Below are positions 24,301 to 36,699 of a stretch of DNA of 64,000 nucleotides, piece after piece; the stretch's first letter is position 1, and every line of letters begins with the position of its first letter. The position numbers and the translations under genes are program-made. The stretch covers positions 5,456,001 to 5,520,000 of the forward strand of contig NC_134983.1 of NCBI RefSeq assembly GCF_050947335.1, given 5' to 3'. The DNA comes from Megachile rotundata. Its lineage: Eukaryota > Arthropoda > Insecta > Hymenoptera > Megachilidae. Under the pieces are notes generated by a model that was not told the origin of the DNA, did no database searches, and was given only the letters and a program-made list of their open reading frames with translations.

Positions 24301-26270
24301 TTGTATATTTCCACCCTAAAATATTGTTTAAAACCACCCTGTATATTTCATTTATTACAAGTAGCAAATAAATGAAAATATATTCAAACAATATATTTAC
24401 CTGAATCATTTATAAGATCCAAGAAAAATGTGATGAGCTATATAGGAGTGTAAAGAATTAAAGAAAATTTTGAAAAACACAATTTCAAGAATTGTTCACA
24501 AATTTTCAAAAAACACGAATGCAACATAAAAGAATCGATTTTTTATCCTTCCGCGTAAGAAGACTCATTTTATAATCAAACACAAACGAGTTTCATAAAA
24601 CCTACATAGTAGGAGTACGATTCGACGTGTCCGATAGGAACCATAAACAGAATGAAATCGTTGCAAACGAATTCGTACATCTTCCAGAGGAAAAGAAACG
24701 GAAACTGCGGCAACGAGTAACAGGGAATCGCGGCATTAAATCGAAGTTGGTTCGTTGGAAGTCAGGAAACGAATGCACACGATCGCAACAACAATGTTAC
24801 TTCGGCTAGCAAACGTAAGTAAAGGCGAGTTTATACGTGGCGCCAAATCCTTGGCCGAGAATGAGTATTCTTTGGTCGAACACGAAGAAAAAAGAACGCT
24901 TGGCTACAGGCCATCGGTGGTTTAGAACTCTTGGAAAGTGCCCTAGCCACGGAAGTCGTTACTTTTGCCTTCAATCTTTTTTTTAGCACAAAGAGATACA
25001 ACTTTAGTAAGCCATTTATTTTGAAAGTGGAGCAAGTTTCAAAAAAATGAAGGTAATAACAATAGATAAAACTTCTCGTCATCTTTTAATTTGTAAGCAA
25101 ACTATAGCCAAGGTAAAAGTTAAGGAAATTTGTTAATATGAGGGCGATGGAAGCGTGGGTGATCATATGTGTTTTCGAAATTCATTATCAAAGGCGTCCT
25201 GTAAATACATATGTACATATATGTATAACTGTTAGCCATTATATTACGTTAATTAAATACATACATAAAATTAAAGTCAAATACATAAATAAACAAAGAC
25301 ATAAAAATATATGAAGTACAGAGAATGACACAAATAAAAATCTGCCAAAAGCATGCAATTCTCTAATACCTGAATACAATTTAATTAAATTCATTGTAAT
25401 TTTAACAATTTAAAAAATTATTTAATTTTCGTGGAATGATACGTTTCATACGTTCTGAATTGCAAAGTAAATGCTAAACGAAAAATTCAACACTTCCAAA
25501 TCGATATACAAGAATGTCTTCTTAATTACTGTTTCTACTTTTAATTGTATTTAATAGCAATTGGATTTCCATAACAAAAACACAAATAGCATCTTTTTTC
25601 TTGTGGATTTCCACTTTCTGCGGAGCCTGTGAATTTAATTATCAGCTAACAACTTCTACTTTTACTTTTCTTCTCTTTGCACCGGGAGCCTTGCTATATT
25701 TGATATTAGCTTGCTTCCATTCATGCGTATTAGTACTTTTAATTCTTACATAAAATTCTTGATTAAATCGCTTTAATCCAGTCTCGGTTTTTAACATTTC
25801 CAGCGAGCTAAATTAAATTTTTTTTTTAATAATACCAGTTTCGAGTTGAAGACGTTCCTCGCAGCGGCTTAAATACTGTACATCTAAAGTAATTAGATTC
25901 GTATTTAGTTTATTCGCCAAATATTTCATGCTGTGTTTATATTTGACACTCTGATACGTAATGCTTCATATCAATTTTTGTTAGTCTAATTTCTTGGTAT
26001 GCGGTAATTATTAATTTCGGAATTAGGAACGCCTCAAATTCAATCGAATAAAAGCAGATCTTTTTTTAGAAATAAATAAGTATTTTTAGAAAGGTATAAT
26101 AAAAGACACGTAATTGTTTCAAGCTAGGAATTTCATTGATCTTGCTAATGCAAATTCTATGATTCTTTATTTTCAATTACACTATTGTACTGATGCAATT
26201 AACTTTAATAATCAACAGCATGAATACATATTTGTGAATACAAATTATATTGGCGGTGAGAAATATAATT
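24301..26270. other. Mostly AT-rich DNA, nothing recognised
   Basis: ACCCTG followed by TA at 24336-24343 looks like an orphan right end of the CAGGGT-type elements. 24600-24960 has modest GC and two unrecognised frames. The rest is AT-rich. Confidence 0.4.
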
Positions 26271-26510
26271 ATTTGTTAAATATATGTGCATATGTGGTAT
26301 AAGTATATGTGTGTCAAGTATATGTGCGTATGTGATATAATCATATGTATGTCAAGTATATTACATACATGTATATATATAATACAACAAGTATACAAGT
26401 GTATGTACATATGTAGTATAAGTATATGTATATCAAGTAAACCACATATGTGTATCATACGTCAAGTTTATGTACATATGTGTACACAGGAAGTACGCTA
26501 CCACGCATGC
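26271..26510. repeat. Degenerate TATGTG/CATATG tandem repeat
   Basis: Words like AAGTATATGTGTGTCAAGTA recur with a spacing of about 30-60 bp (AAGTATATG near 26298, 26314, 26422; ATGTCAAGTATAT near 26348). The open frames on both strands here (Cys/Tyr/Ile/His-rich) are artefacts of the repeat. Confidence 0.75.
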
Positions 26511-26809
26511 TAACATTTCACACAAGAAAATGACGATGCAAAAGAACTTTTACTCCAGAAAATATTACTCCTCTCCATCCTAAAGGCAAGAAGACATAAG
26601 ACATTTTGTATATTTCATAAAATAACATTTTTTGCTTATAAAAGACAGATTACTGCAACTCTTTCCAGTCTCTCCAAAATTATATTCAAATGGTGTAAAA
26701 ATAATTGAAAGTATCAATAAATGCTTTTAATTCTTAGCTAGTGACAAATTACAAATTCATAATATTTATCATTTGCATTTACAAATGGTTAATTCAAATA
26801 AATTTCGCT
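26511..26809. other. AT-rich DNA, nothing recognised
   Basis: No feature that I can support. Confidence 0.4.
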
Positions 26810-27050
26810 CACAAACGGTACCTTTAATTTTGATAAATTTCATTTACAAACTGTGAATAATGTGCACCTATTTCATTGCAAACGAAACGTAACATAAACC
26901 TATACTTACAAACTTATACCTACACTTACAAACAGTAAAGAATGTACCTCTAAATTTAACTTTCAAACGATAAGTATACCTCTGAATTTAATTTTCAAAT
27001 GTTAACTACTGCATACCTATGAATCTAATTTTCAAGCAGTAAGTAATGTG
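26810..27050. repeat. Degenerate tandem repeat, unit about 40-55 bp
   Basis: Blocks of the form TACAAACRGTAA followed by TGTACCTCTAAATTTAA recur at least five times, becoming TTTCAAACGATAAGTATACC and TTTTCAAGCAGTAAGTAATG downstream. Confidence 0.65.
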
Positions 27051-27740
27051 TGAAGTGATGTTACTTTTAAGCAGGGTAGAATGTGTGATCTCAGTAAACA
27101 TCTGCAGAAGTTATAGCTGCAATTTGTGTTGCATCTTACAAGTTACATTGTCAAAGGCCGGTTGTAATGTTTTCGTAAGAGAAGCATTTCTAAACCGCCC
27201 ACGTGCAACGCGTCCATTTCACGCCCCATTTATGCAAACGCAGCCGGAACGAAGTGGCGACGGTGACCCAGAACGATCGCGCGGAATTACGTGATACTGC
27301 ATAATTCAATATGATTTAATACGTCGATGTAAATTTCAAAAGATCCTCGGGAAAGTGGCGATGACATAGCCGGCTTACGTGCCTACACATGCAACGGGGG
27401 TCGCGCATTTTCAAGCAAATCGGATTCCAGCGTCGCTCGGATTTTTCTGTCCCCCTCGCACGCCTTTACGACCCCTTTCTACCGTCTCCTTTCATTCTTT
27501 CACCCTTTCATTTTTCAGAAACGAGCTATTAAAATACTACTGCCTGAAAACGCCTCTCTAAATTACGAACGGGATTTTATGATCGCACGATAAACATCGT
27601 CCTAGAACAATGACTCGATAAGGGATTTCCGGGCTGAAGCGAGTTGTGTAATTAGTGTGCACTCGACGGAAGTTGAGAAGTTCCGAAGGCAAAAAAATTG
27701 AATTTGATCGATTATACATGAGAAGCGAATTTTAGAAATA
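27051..27740. other. GC-elevated island, function unknown
   Basis: CpG-rich and repeat-free at 27160-27480, with CGATCGCGCGGAATTACG-like content. Unrecognised plus-strand frames at 27046-27294 and 27379-27561. A TGTCAAAGGCC word near 27149 resembles a nuclear-receptor half-site. Confidence 0.25.
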
Positions 27741-27894
27741 TACAGAAAAGTGGTAATGAAGCTTTAACCTATTTTTGCATTGTACGGAAAATGTTTGAGA
27801 ATTTCAAAGTTTTTTTGCGGTATTTTAATATTTATCGTACGGAACTAGTCGAATGGTCAAAATTTGTTGAGACGCTTTTTTGGGAAAAGAATTT

Positions 27895-28380
27895 TTAATT
27901 CCATGTGTTGATTTTTATGAAGATAAAGAATTTTATCGTTTGTTTATTTCTCTATGTTTTTAATTTCGAAGCATGCATTACATATGTGTCGGGTAATGTG
28001 AAAAGTTGAATTTAGCATTAAATCTACGGAAGCAATCTATTGACCATTATAAAAGTTTCTAATTTTCAGTTACAAAATTTGCTAGTGTGGTTTTCTTCAA
28101 ATCTATGTAAATTTTCATCAAGATAAAGAATTATGATGCGCATTAATTTTTATCATTGTGCACATTAATTTCTATTTTCGTTATTTGTCTGTTTTTTTCT
28201 ACTTCCTTTTTAATTTCAAAGTAAGTCATACATATACAGCACTATTTTCAAAAGTAGCACACATTTAGATCGCACTTTCAAAAATGTGATTAAGCATTTA
28301 TATTCGTAAAATAACATTTCTTTATTTCAAGTACATAATTTGTGGTAAGCATCGCTTTTGTTCGGTTTATTCTAACAATA
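27895..28380. repeat. Diverged tandem duplication, offset about 200-250 bp
   Basis: AGATAAAGAATT occurs at 27921 and 28121 (offset 200); TAATTTCRAAG at 27961 and 28211 (offset 250, the second copy carrying an extra block with a small GCGCATTAATTT/GTGCACATTAATTT duplication). Downstream words (TTCAGTTACAAAATTTG near 28065, TTCAAGTACATAATTTG near 28327) keep the same order. Confidence 0.65.
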
Positions 28381-28389
28381 TATCTTAAC

Positions 28390-29330
28390 ACATACATGTT
28401 TTATGTTACATCTTAAGGGCACGTTTGATAACATTTTCTGTGGAAATAAAAGTGGTAGCTCATATTTAAACCACTTCCTCTATGAAGCAATCACTTTTAT
28501 AAATTACACGTTGTTTCGTTTAAAATGAGGCGTTCAGAAGTACATACATCGTGACGGATAATGTATGTCAACAATCGTACAGAATTGTAGTAATGGCCCA
28601 GGAGAAATGTATTAGGTGACAGATATAAGTACCTGGGAAATGAGGTTCGCGGGATTTACGACGTCGCGATTATCGTTTCTCTTCCCTTGCTCGTAATTTA
28701 CGACCACTCGATGCCTGTAAATTGCTGCGAAAATCTTTCTCGAATTCCAGAGGGAACTAAAATCTACCGAGGTGCCATTACGCTTACCAATACGCAATTA
28801 GGGGACTCATTCTGAGAATTTCAATGCTCAAAATGTAACCGCACGCAAATGGACAGCGTGATAGTATATAAATTATTGACTTATTAGTTAGCAAATGGAG
28901 CTAGGTCAATCCGCAACCGCGAAAACGCGCCTATAGGATGTTTCACAAATTATGGTACAAGCGGTCAATTAATTTTACGTGTAATAGAACTACATATTTA
29001 TCTTCCTTTTGATGAAAAATAATTTTAAAAGAACTTATCGAAGTAGTTATTTTACAAACTCAGAAGTGCAGAAAGCAACACACTACAAATTTATTATTCC
29101 ATCTAACTTTAAAAGCGTCTTCCTCTATAAAATTGTGAAACAAATAACACAATAATGCAAAATATTGTTGAATTGAATGAAGCTCTCAAGCAGAACAAGA
29201 AAGTTCTGTATTCATGGTTTCTGTATTCAAAGCAATGAAAAAGCTGACACAACAGCAAAAGTGGCTAGTTCTAACTATAATAAATTATGAACGTGTGTAT
29301 CATCAACACCTCCAAAAGAATTATATCAAA
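28390..29330. other. AT-rich DNA, nothing recognised
   Basis: 28600-28860 has modest GC and an unrecognised 61-codon minus frame. TAGGATGTTTCACAA at 28934 preceded by TA is an orphan-looking TIR end; no partner was found. Confidence 0.4.
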
Positions 29331-29336
29331 GCGATA

Positions 29337-29842
29337 AGGTGAAGTGGGGTAAGTGCAGACTGGTTTTTTTAAAGTTGGTATTTAAACGTAAGTATTTTCA
29401 GTCGGCAAAGTAAATACTTAACGCTGTCGATGTCGATCGCTTTGAACAATTACTACTATTTAATTAATATTAACTGGGACCTTAATTTTCCTTATACATT
29501 TTAATTTTGATAGGAAATTGTTTAAAATGTCAACTACTCTGCACTTTCCCCGAAAATGGGGTAAGAGCGTAACTTGAAGTTAAATACTTTGAAACTTTAT
29601 TTCATGGGCAATGGGGCAAGAGCAGAATTATTAACAAATCTGCTATAAAATGCTTTTTACTGCATTATGTAAGTACTTTATACTACAAACAAGTACTCTT
29701 AGCTGAAATATAAAAGGGGATATAGTGAAACAAAATAAGGAAACAAACATACTAAATGGAAAAATTTCGCTCATATTGTAATAAAAATAGCCTGTACACG
29801 CATATGCCCCGTTCACGAACTTACCCCCCCCCCACTTCACCT
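29337..29842. mobile_element. 506 bp TIR element, TA target, with repeated GGGGTAAG motifs
   Basis: TA at 29335-29336 and 29843-29844. The left terminus is AGGTGAAGTGGGGTAAG; the inverted right terminus is AGGTGAAGTGG followed by a longer G run and TAAG. The core GGGGYAAGWGC recurs inside: 29346 (plus), about 29551 (inverted, as CTCTGCACTTTCCCC), about 29558 (plus) and 29611 (plus). These look like subterminal transposase-binding repeats. The 65-codon minus frame within is not transposase-like. It is a non-autonomous Tc1/mariner-type element by its TA target. Confidence 0.82.
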
Positions 29843-29844
29843 TA

Positions 29845-30640
29845 ATGGAAACGTGGAATGAATATCGTTATCAAGTATTCAGTAATAATTTTGCACGACT
29901 TAAGACAATTTTCCATATATGACATAATTTTATAGCCATAAAAGTGAAAATTTTGAACGTGATCCTAATTCGATGGCTAAGGACTGCAGATGACCTAACA
30001 GTGATCACTAATAATCAACAGAGTGGATTTACACAGTAAAGAAATAAAGAAAAAAAGAAACTTGTCGAACGTAATAGAGCTTATTTGAATGAATATCGGT
30101 TATTTTGTACTTAAACTGCAGAGTTTTCTTTCTCCAGCACAAAAAACGAGAGAACTTTCCGCAGGACGTGATATATACCGTGGAATTAATAGCGTCGATA
30201 AAACAGGCGCGCAAAAATGCGCATCAATCAAGGCAAGTAGCTTTCATCGTCTTTCAGACAGCTAAAAATTCTTTCGGAAAAAGTTTCACGAAAAAGTTTA
30301 CAGCGGAACGCGGACCACCTTCGGGAGTTAAAATATCGTCGAAGAAAACGCGGGTCGTTATATCTGGCAATATTCAGGCTACGTATTGCCCTGAGAAATT
30401 TATAAAAACTTTCGATAGTTGCCTCAGGAAAAAAAAGGAAAAAAGCATGTGTACGTAGCACGAGTTGACCGACGTTGGCCATATATCGAGGATGTATTTA
30501 TCGACTTGGGTTGAAGCAGGCACGAAAGTTGTCTTTTAATTTTGTATAATCTCAACGGCTGCACCTTCATTGTAAGATGAAATTAAAAATTAGCTGACGT
30601 GATAAATATTGGATAATTTTAATGGTAACACGTTTTTGTA
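29845..30640. other. AT-rich DNA with a weak GC rise, nothing recognised
   Basis: 30110-30480 carries opposing frames of 117 (plus) and 84 (minus) codons that overlap each other; neither resembles a known protein. Confidence 0.35.
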
Positions 30641-31440
30641 ACTTTTTTTAATAAGCAAGTTTGCGTAAATTAGTTGCTTGTAATTTACTTACAAGTTATT
30701 GTAAATTATAGGTAGATCAAAAAGGACTCAGAGAAATCAGAATATTGGAAGTCAGTATAATGAGAGCAGATACAAACAGTAATTTTGTGATTGTAGTTAA
30801 TTTTATGAGAATTTAAATTGGAGCAGAAATTACAATTACACTTCGTATTTAACATAATTTGTGGACTGTGATATTATAATTTAAATTACTTTCAAAATAT
30901 AATAAACTGCAAATGAATAAATGTGTGCAAACTGGACGTAAACTGGAAGTAAATTACTATTTATAATTTACTATTTAATTTAACTCGTACGTGGACTGTT
31001 ATGTAATTTAAGTTGTAATTTAATTAGAAGTTTCATAACCAAAGCAAATGTAAATGGTAATACTTATCATTACTAAATGTAATTTTTATCACTTACAATT
31101 TAATTTAAAATATGAACAAACTAAAATAAAATTTATTATTGAATCTAACTTGTATGTAATTTGTAATACTGTAATTTGAGTTACTTGCAAATTATTGTAA
31201 ATTATTAGTTTTATAACCAAAGTAAATATAAATAGTAGTACTGTAATTTTGATCACTTACAAGTCTATTTAAAATATAAACAAATATAACCAATACAAAT
31301 ATAACAAATATAAACAAATATAAACAAGAATAAAATTTGTTATCGAATCTAATTTGTAAATAATTTATAACATTGTAATTTCAGTTACTCACAAATTATA
31401 GTAAATTATAAGTGAACGAATAAGTACAAATGCATTATAA
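30641..31440. repeat. Diverged tandem repeat, unit about 175-205 bp
   Basis: ATAACCAAAG followed by TAAAT words recurs at 31035 and 31212 (offset 177). GAATCTAAYTTG recurs at 31141 and 31345 (offset 204, lengthened by a local CAAATATAA expansion). Related blocks GTGGACTGTNAT at about 30863 and 30991, and TACTTACAAGTTATTGTAAA near 30685, suggest at least four units. Very AT-rich, no coding. Confidence 0.7.
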
Positions 31441-31930
31441 TATTAATTAGAAATCAGTAGTAAAAGTATAATACCGGCACTTAAAATTTTGTACCGCTTG
31501 TTGAACGTAGAATAAAAAAAGTGAGGTTACGCGTAAACAGACTAGAGTTTTTTGACCGAAAAAAGACTTCGAGAAACGGTAACATTTTCCCGAAAGGCCA
31601 GAGGCTGTGAAATACATAATCTTCAGCTATCTCTTATCTCATCCCTCGGGCGATAAAATGCCGGTACGAACGGTTTTGCGATGTTCTCGCGACGGCGGCA
31701 GCATTCTCACGAATTTACGATCGTGTCTCAGCGCTCACGAACTCTAGTCGTAGTGAAATCTACGATGGAAACGTGACGGAAAATTAATGCCGGAAAATAA
31801 TTTTCACCCAACCGAGTCTGGTTAAGTGGATAGTAAAAAATATCCGCCTTAACAAAACGAGAGATGACACGAAATCGATTTTGAGAACGGTTATGTGTAT
31901 TTTTATGCGACGAATTTTCATATTTATAAA
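31441..31930. other. Small GC-elevated island, function unknown
   Basis: 31490-31780 is CpG-containing, repeat-free sequence with a 69-codon minus frame (31728-31937) that is not recognised. Confidence 0.25.
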
Positions 31931-33160
31931 TGTGCAATTGTAAATATAGAAATTTCGAACTCTCGCATTTTTAAGTTAAGAAATTTAGAAATATGAGAAC
32001 TTTAAATTAACATTTTTTATTATTCATAAACTTGCTAATAAACGAATTAAAAATTTGTTAATACATTTCATTCGGTATATTGCCTTTTCAAACATGAAAA
32101 TGTCGTATTTACTAATTTTAAGATTTAGAAAATTAGATATGTGAAATATCAATTTGTTGGATTTATAAATTTAAAATTAGAAATTCAAAAGTACAGAGAT
32201 ATAGAAAAATAGAAATATAGAAATATTGTAATTAAAAAACTTAGGAACTTGCAACATCAGAAAGACAACATGAAATTTTGTAATTTGGAAATTCAAAATT
32301 ACGAAAATATGAAGTTTGCAGATTTACAAATTTTCCAGTTTTTAAATTTTTAATTCAAGAAATTTTAAGTTTGCAAACTTATAACCTTTGAAATTTAGGA
32401 AAGATATATCGTACTTTGAACATTTAATAATATATCAAGTTTCAATTTCCAAGTATTGAATTTTTGATTTTACCAAATTTTTAAAGTTTTACGTTTCCAA
32501 GCCTTCTAATTAAGATTAGGAAATCTTTCTGATTTATCAATTTACCAATGTATCGATTTATTGATCTATCAATCTATCGATATATGTATATCTATCACTA
32601 TCAATTTATAAATCCATCAATCCATTAATCCATCGATCTACTAATCCAATCTATCAATCTATCAATCTATCAATTTGCTCATTTTTAAATGTACTATTTT
32701 ATAAATGTGTTAATTTTACAATTTACCAATTTACCAATGTACCACTTCATCAATTAACAAATTCACCATATCACTAAATTACCAATTTAATCTAGCAATT
32801 CACTAATTTACCAATTTAATCTACTAATTCATAAAGTTACCAATTCAGCAAATCACCAAATTACCAAAGCGTCAATTTACAAATTTAGACATTAAGACTA
32901 AAAATGTCGAGATCTTCAGGCCATTAAAATTTCAGGTTTCCAAAATGCCTAAGTTCCTAAGTCACCACGTTATAATATTATAAAATGTTGAAGTTCTAAA
33001 ATTCAAAAACTACTAATGTCTAAAGTTTCTATCATTTAAAGTTCCAATACTCAAAAGTACGAAAACCCCAAAATTACAAAATTACAAAATTACAAAATTC
33101 GAAATCTCCAAAAATACATAGCTCCAAAGTCTCGAACCTTCATAAATTTCGCCATAAATA
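31931..33160. repeat. Long degenerate short-word field including an ATCTATCA array
   Basis: 31970-32430 holds AAATTTAGAAATATAGAAAT-like words. 32520-32690 is a clearer 8 bp-periodic ATCTATCA/ATCCATCA array. 32700-33130 continues as TTTACCAATTTACCAA and AAATTACAAAATTAC words. Word types change several times along 1.2 kb, as in the other fields. Confidence 0.75.
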
Positions 33161-33760
33161 TGACAATAACAGACATAATAAGCCACATTGATCGAACTAG
33201 GTCAGAAATCGTGGTTCAAAAGACACTCGAGGCCAAGTCCCACGATCTTTCTGAGGCAATTGTGCAGTTCGAGTAGCTGTTCAGAGCTGCCTGGAGACAT
33301 CAACCGCTAATGATCTTATGTGACGCCTACATATAATTAATGCGAGTTCGTATTGAGTGGATTCGTAATAGCTGTCCGCCTAGAGCGTATATAAGCTTGG
33401 CTAAGGAACTCGATGAATAGAAGTTTCCAGGAAGTTCACGAACAGAAATCTAGCCAAAGACTTCAACGATTAATTACTCCCATCAGACTTTCTTCGCGAT
33501 AATCGTAACTCTTTATAGTTTTATTACCCGATGGGACTAGCATACACTCCGGCAAGGAAACTGCTGATTTATAGGATATACATTGCTGTTTTTGGAGGTC
33601 ACTACAGGACTCGATAACTGTGGAGTTGTTTCGAAGGCAAATTAGATGACTACATGCTGCATAATCGTTGCTATGCTCGCACCTTCGGGCTATAAACTAG
33701 TTACGTATTTCAATACGATATTATACTCGATTAGGTCTATTTTAGTCTAAGGTGTGATTA
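33161..33760. promoter_or_regulatory. GC-elevated island, candidate cis-regulatory element
   Basis: A repeat-free island following directly on the repeat field, with AGGTCA near 33201, GCTAATGATC and TAATTAATG words, and a TATATAAG word near 33389. No frame is recognisable. A regulatory role is an inference from composition. Confidence 0.25.
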
Positions 33761-35080
33761 GGTATGGATTTTCTTGTACAGAGAAATGGGAAATTTATAC
33801 CTTGGGGTATTTGCTATGTCTATTATGGAATAAATAAGGATAGATTAAATTAATCCTTGACTTTATGATGGTTTTAAAAAATCTTTACAGACCTTGTCGG
33901 AATTGTAAGGAAATGAAATTTGAAGAAGTAGGAATATTTAAATATTCCTTTAAAATTGCTATTGTACTAAAAACTGAAATAGACCTTTTCACAAGTCAGA
34001 TGCGTCAAAAAGGTGCAAGTGGGGGGAATGAACAATATTCGTCCTAATAAATAACTAAAAACATTTTCGTTGACAGCTGCTTTTCAATGAAAACGACATA
34101 CCAATTATTTACGTACAACTGATTGAACAGGAAAAACAAAACTAATGTTACGATAAATCCCATTCGTTCTGTAAGAGCGTTCTTTTCACCGAGACTTTAA
34201 AGGATAGGAAATCCCTTGTTACTAGAAACTGCTCGATCGCGAACAAATTGGATCGTTTTACCTTTTTTTTTTTTGACCGAACAAATGAAACAGTTTTCTT
34301 GGATCATACGACAGAAACGTAAAAAGCTTCCAAGCGATATGTGGGACGTGCCGTTTAACTTTCCAGATGGCTGTTCCGGATTTGTCCACCTAAATTTGCA
34401 GAATGAAATATCGTATCCAATTTATCCTACGGTTCTTGCCAACTGCGATCGCAATTATGCTTTTTGCCACAATGTATTAAGCGCTACTCATGAAGGAGTT
34501 TCTTGCCGCGAAGTTTCCTTCGAGTTTGCGAAGTAATATGATGATCGGTCACACCGACGATTAATTACGCGAGAGTTAACGTTTAATGACGTAGTTAACA
34601 TACCTGAAACCTCTTTGATCTTGCAGCATCGTCAACTACGGTTTCGCAGATCTATTCTCGAATTTATTACAACAGATTCACTGAGAGTTTATCTGTTTAA
34701 CTCCTAAATGTCACATTGTGTTGCTAGTAAGTATCTTGTACTCTAATAATGATTATTCGTAATCTCATACAAGTATATAATTATATTAAAATATGAGTAA
34801 GCAACAATACAAGTATATACAAAGTTATTTTATATTAGCAATTATTATCGTGTAATTTCAAATCAATTTACAGATTCTAATAATTTTATATACATAGTTG
34901 TAACATCTCCAATTTTTAAGTATTAAAGTAGACTAATTTTAATAATAGAGTGTTGAGTCCTCGTTTGTTAATAAAATTTTTTAAATTATTCAAAATATTA
35001 ATATCAAAAATTTTAAATAACTTGAGTATCATTAATATAATAATGTAGTATACTAAAATATTTATATCGCATAAAAATAT
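33761..35080. other. Mixed DNA, one weak GC island
   Basis: 34200-34640 has modest GC, an unrecognised 106-codon plus frame (34216-34536), a GATTAATTACGCG word near 34560 and an exact TCF/Pangolin-like CTTTGATCT at 34613-34621. The remainder is AT-rich with nothing recognised. Confidence 0.3.
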
Positions 35081-35190
35081 CAAGATGTCTTACAACTAGT
35101 GTAGGACCCTGAAATGGGAGGTAGCTAACGTGATTGTGAATAAGATTTCCCTTTGCAAAAATGTTTGAAGCTTCGTTTTTAAATTATTAA

Positions 35191-36448
35191 GGGGTAACGC
35201 CACTCTAGAATTTTGAAAAAATCGATTTTTTTTTTTTTGTTTAAATGATGCTTTATTATGTGTAGAATATGAAAAAAAGTTTTAAGTGGAGGACAAATCG
35301 GGAACAGGAATTTTTTTTAAGTGGACTGCAACCACTCGCAGCGCGCTGAGGGCGTTCTTACTGTAACTTGTGAATATGCGCGCAATAATCAGTGTAGAGA
35401 ACGGTACCTGGGTAAAGGCGAAAGGCCTGATTCAGCTAGGTTAATAAACGATGACCCCCAATTTGAAAAAATTAAACAAAGGGTCTTGGTGGAAAAGGAA
35501 ATTTGGCAGGAAAACTCATTGATGAGTTGAGTATTTATTATGGTTTAGCCATCCGTCGACACCATGAATCCAGTGGCAAAAATGTACTTGACATTGCCGC
35601 AAATATGGGTATTTGCATATTCAACCAGGGACTATCCACTATAATGGAACTAATGAAAGCCTTGGATATGTCTGTCGGAGAAAATTGTTATAATTTTTGC
35701 TTGCAAGCCGACGCCCGACGCATAGTTTTCAGAATGATCTTTCAATAAAACTACAAAAATTGCGAGATTGAATATCAGATCCAGCAAGAAGAAAAAGGAC
35801 ATGGAGGATGTTAATATAGAAGGCCAAATGTATGGTGCAGGCGTCGTTGAATAAAGTTATATAACAAATTTCTTATGCCGAATAGCAATCAAAACTTTAA
35901 CCGCGTTTTTCTCAAAATCACTTTATTTGAACTGGGCGGACAAATAACTCGAAAAGTTTTTAACTAATCGACTTGAAATTTTGTAGAGATGTGCAACATA
36001 ACATAACTCAGTGAACATCGTACGGGTTTTTCGATTAATTAACTAGTTAACTTTTTATTAACAATTTAATGCTAAATTTTTTGTCATTTCTTGGAAACTT
36101 TTCTTCATTTCTACACCAAATTAACAATTATTAATATTTTTTAATTTCCGTACCATGTTCCATAGATTTTGGCATATAATATGAGAAACTTTTTGATTTT
36201 TTGTCTTAGGACCATGCGTTAATAAAAAAACAGTCCGTCCGTGTAGTCCTTTCAAAGAAATGGTGTCATTGCTTGCCAGCACCTACAGCCGCCATTTTTA
36301 ATCTAAATTGTTTATAAAAATTTACAAACCATCTTCAAAACATATGTAGTAAGGCCTTTTTTATTCTGACCTTATAACTTGTACGATTATTACTTTAAAA
36401 ATTCCTGAAAATCACCTTTTTTTCTGACTTCTAGAGTGATGTTACCCT
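35191..36448 (+). mobile_element. TTAA-flanked 1258 bp transposon nested in the foldback MITE (Kolobok- or piggyBac-like)
   Basis: TTAA at 35187-35190 and 36449-36452. The left terminus GGGGTAACGCCACTCTAGAA and the inverted right terminus AGGGTAACATCACTCTAGAA match at 17 of 20 positions. The foldback copy at 19.1 kb supplies the empty-site sequence (TTATTAAGGAAAA), so the single TTAA and the insertion limits are directly supported. A broken transposase-like frame lies at 35321-35748. TTAA targets are shared by piggyBac and Kolobok; GGG-type termini and the style of the protein remnant make Kolobok or a related group more likely, but this is inference. Confidence 0.85.
35321..35748 (+). pseudogene. 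Broken transposase-like reading frame in the nested TTAA element
   Basis: Two overlapping fragments in different frames. 35321-35530 includes CREKYLGKGERP-like content (seen as CRERYLGKGERPDSARLIND). 35503-35748 includes GKLIDELSIYYGLAIRR and, after a discontinuity, STIMELMKALDMSVGENCYN. The GKLIDxLSxYYGLAIRR block is one I associate with large transposon proteins common in arthropod genomes and annotated as Mutator-like transposase domain; this is from memory, not a search. The frame change near 35500 and the short distance between blocks that are normally far apart point to a frameshift plus internal deletions. Not functional. Confidence 0.65.
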
Positions 36449-36699
36449 TTAAGAAAACACACGAACCAATCATGGCGCTAGGATTACGCTACGCCCAGAC
36501 GTGAGAGCGACAGCTTCGAGCCTAGTGGCTGAGCGCGCGTAACCTTCTCGCTCTGATTGGTCCGTGTTTTTTCTTAATAATTCAAAAACCAATCTTCAAA
36601 TCCCATTTTTGTAAAGGGAAATTTTATCCAGAATCACGTCGCTACCCCCCTATTCCATAGGGAAAATGGACTACATTAGTTGTGAGACACCCTGTAGAG

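Larger units (their letters stand above)
35081..36694. mobile_element. Foldback MITE, second copy, split by a nested insertion
   Basis: The outer parts 35081-35190 and 36449-36694 align with the foldback element at 19055-19451: GTGTAGGACCCTGAAATGGG, AGGTAGCTAACGTGATT, TTTCCCTTTGCAAAA on the left, and CCAATCATGGCGCTAGGATT plus CTCTGATTGGTCCGTG on the right. The ends read CAAGATGTCTTACAACTAGT and, inverted, CAGGGTGTCTCACAACTAAT. The inner right arm is shorter and more diverged than in copy 1. The 1258 bp in between is a separate element inserted at TTAA. Confidence 0.85.

Noticed and set aside
26276..26513. Cys/Tyr/His-rich frames on both strands as small secreted peptides
   Set aside because: They are translations of the TATGTG tandem repeat.
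28934..31520. TAGGATGTTTCACAA and a GTACCGCTTGTTGAAC word as the two ends of one element
   Set aside because: The inverted similarity is limited to about nine bases and the terminal motif is missing on the right.
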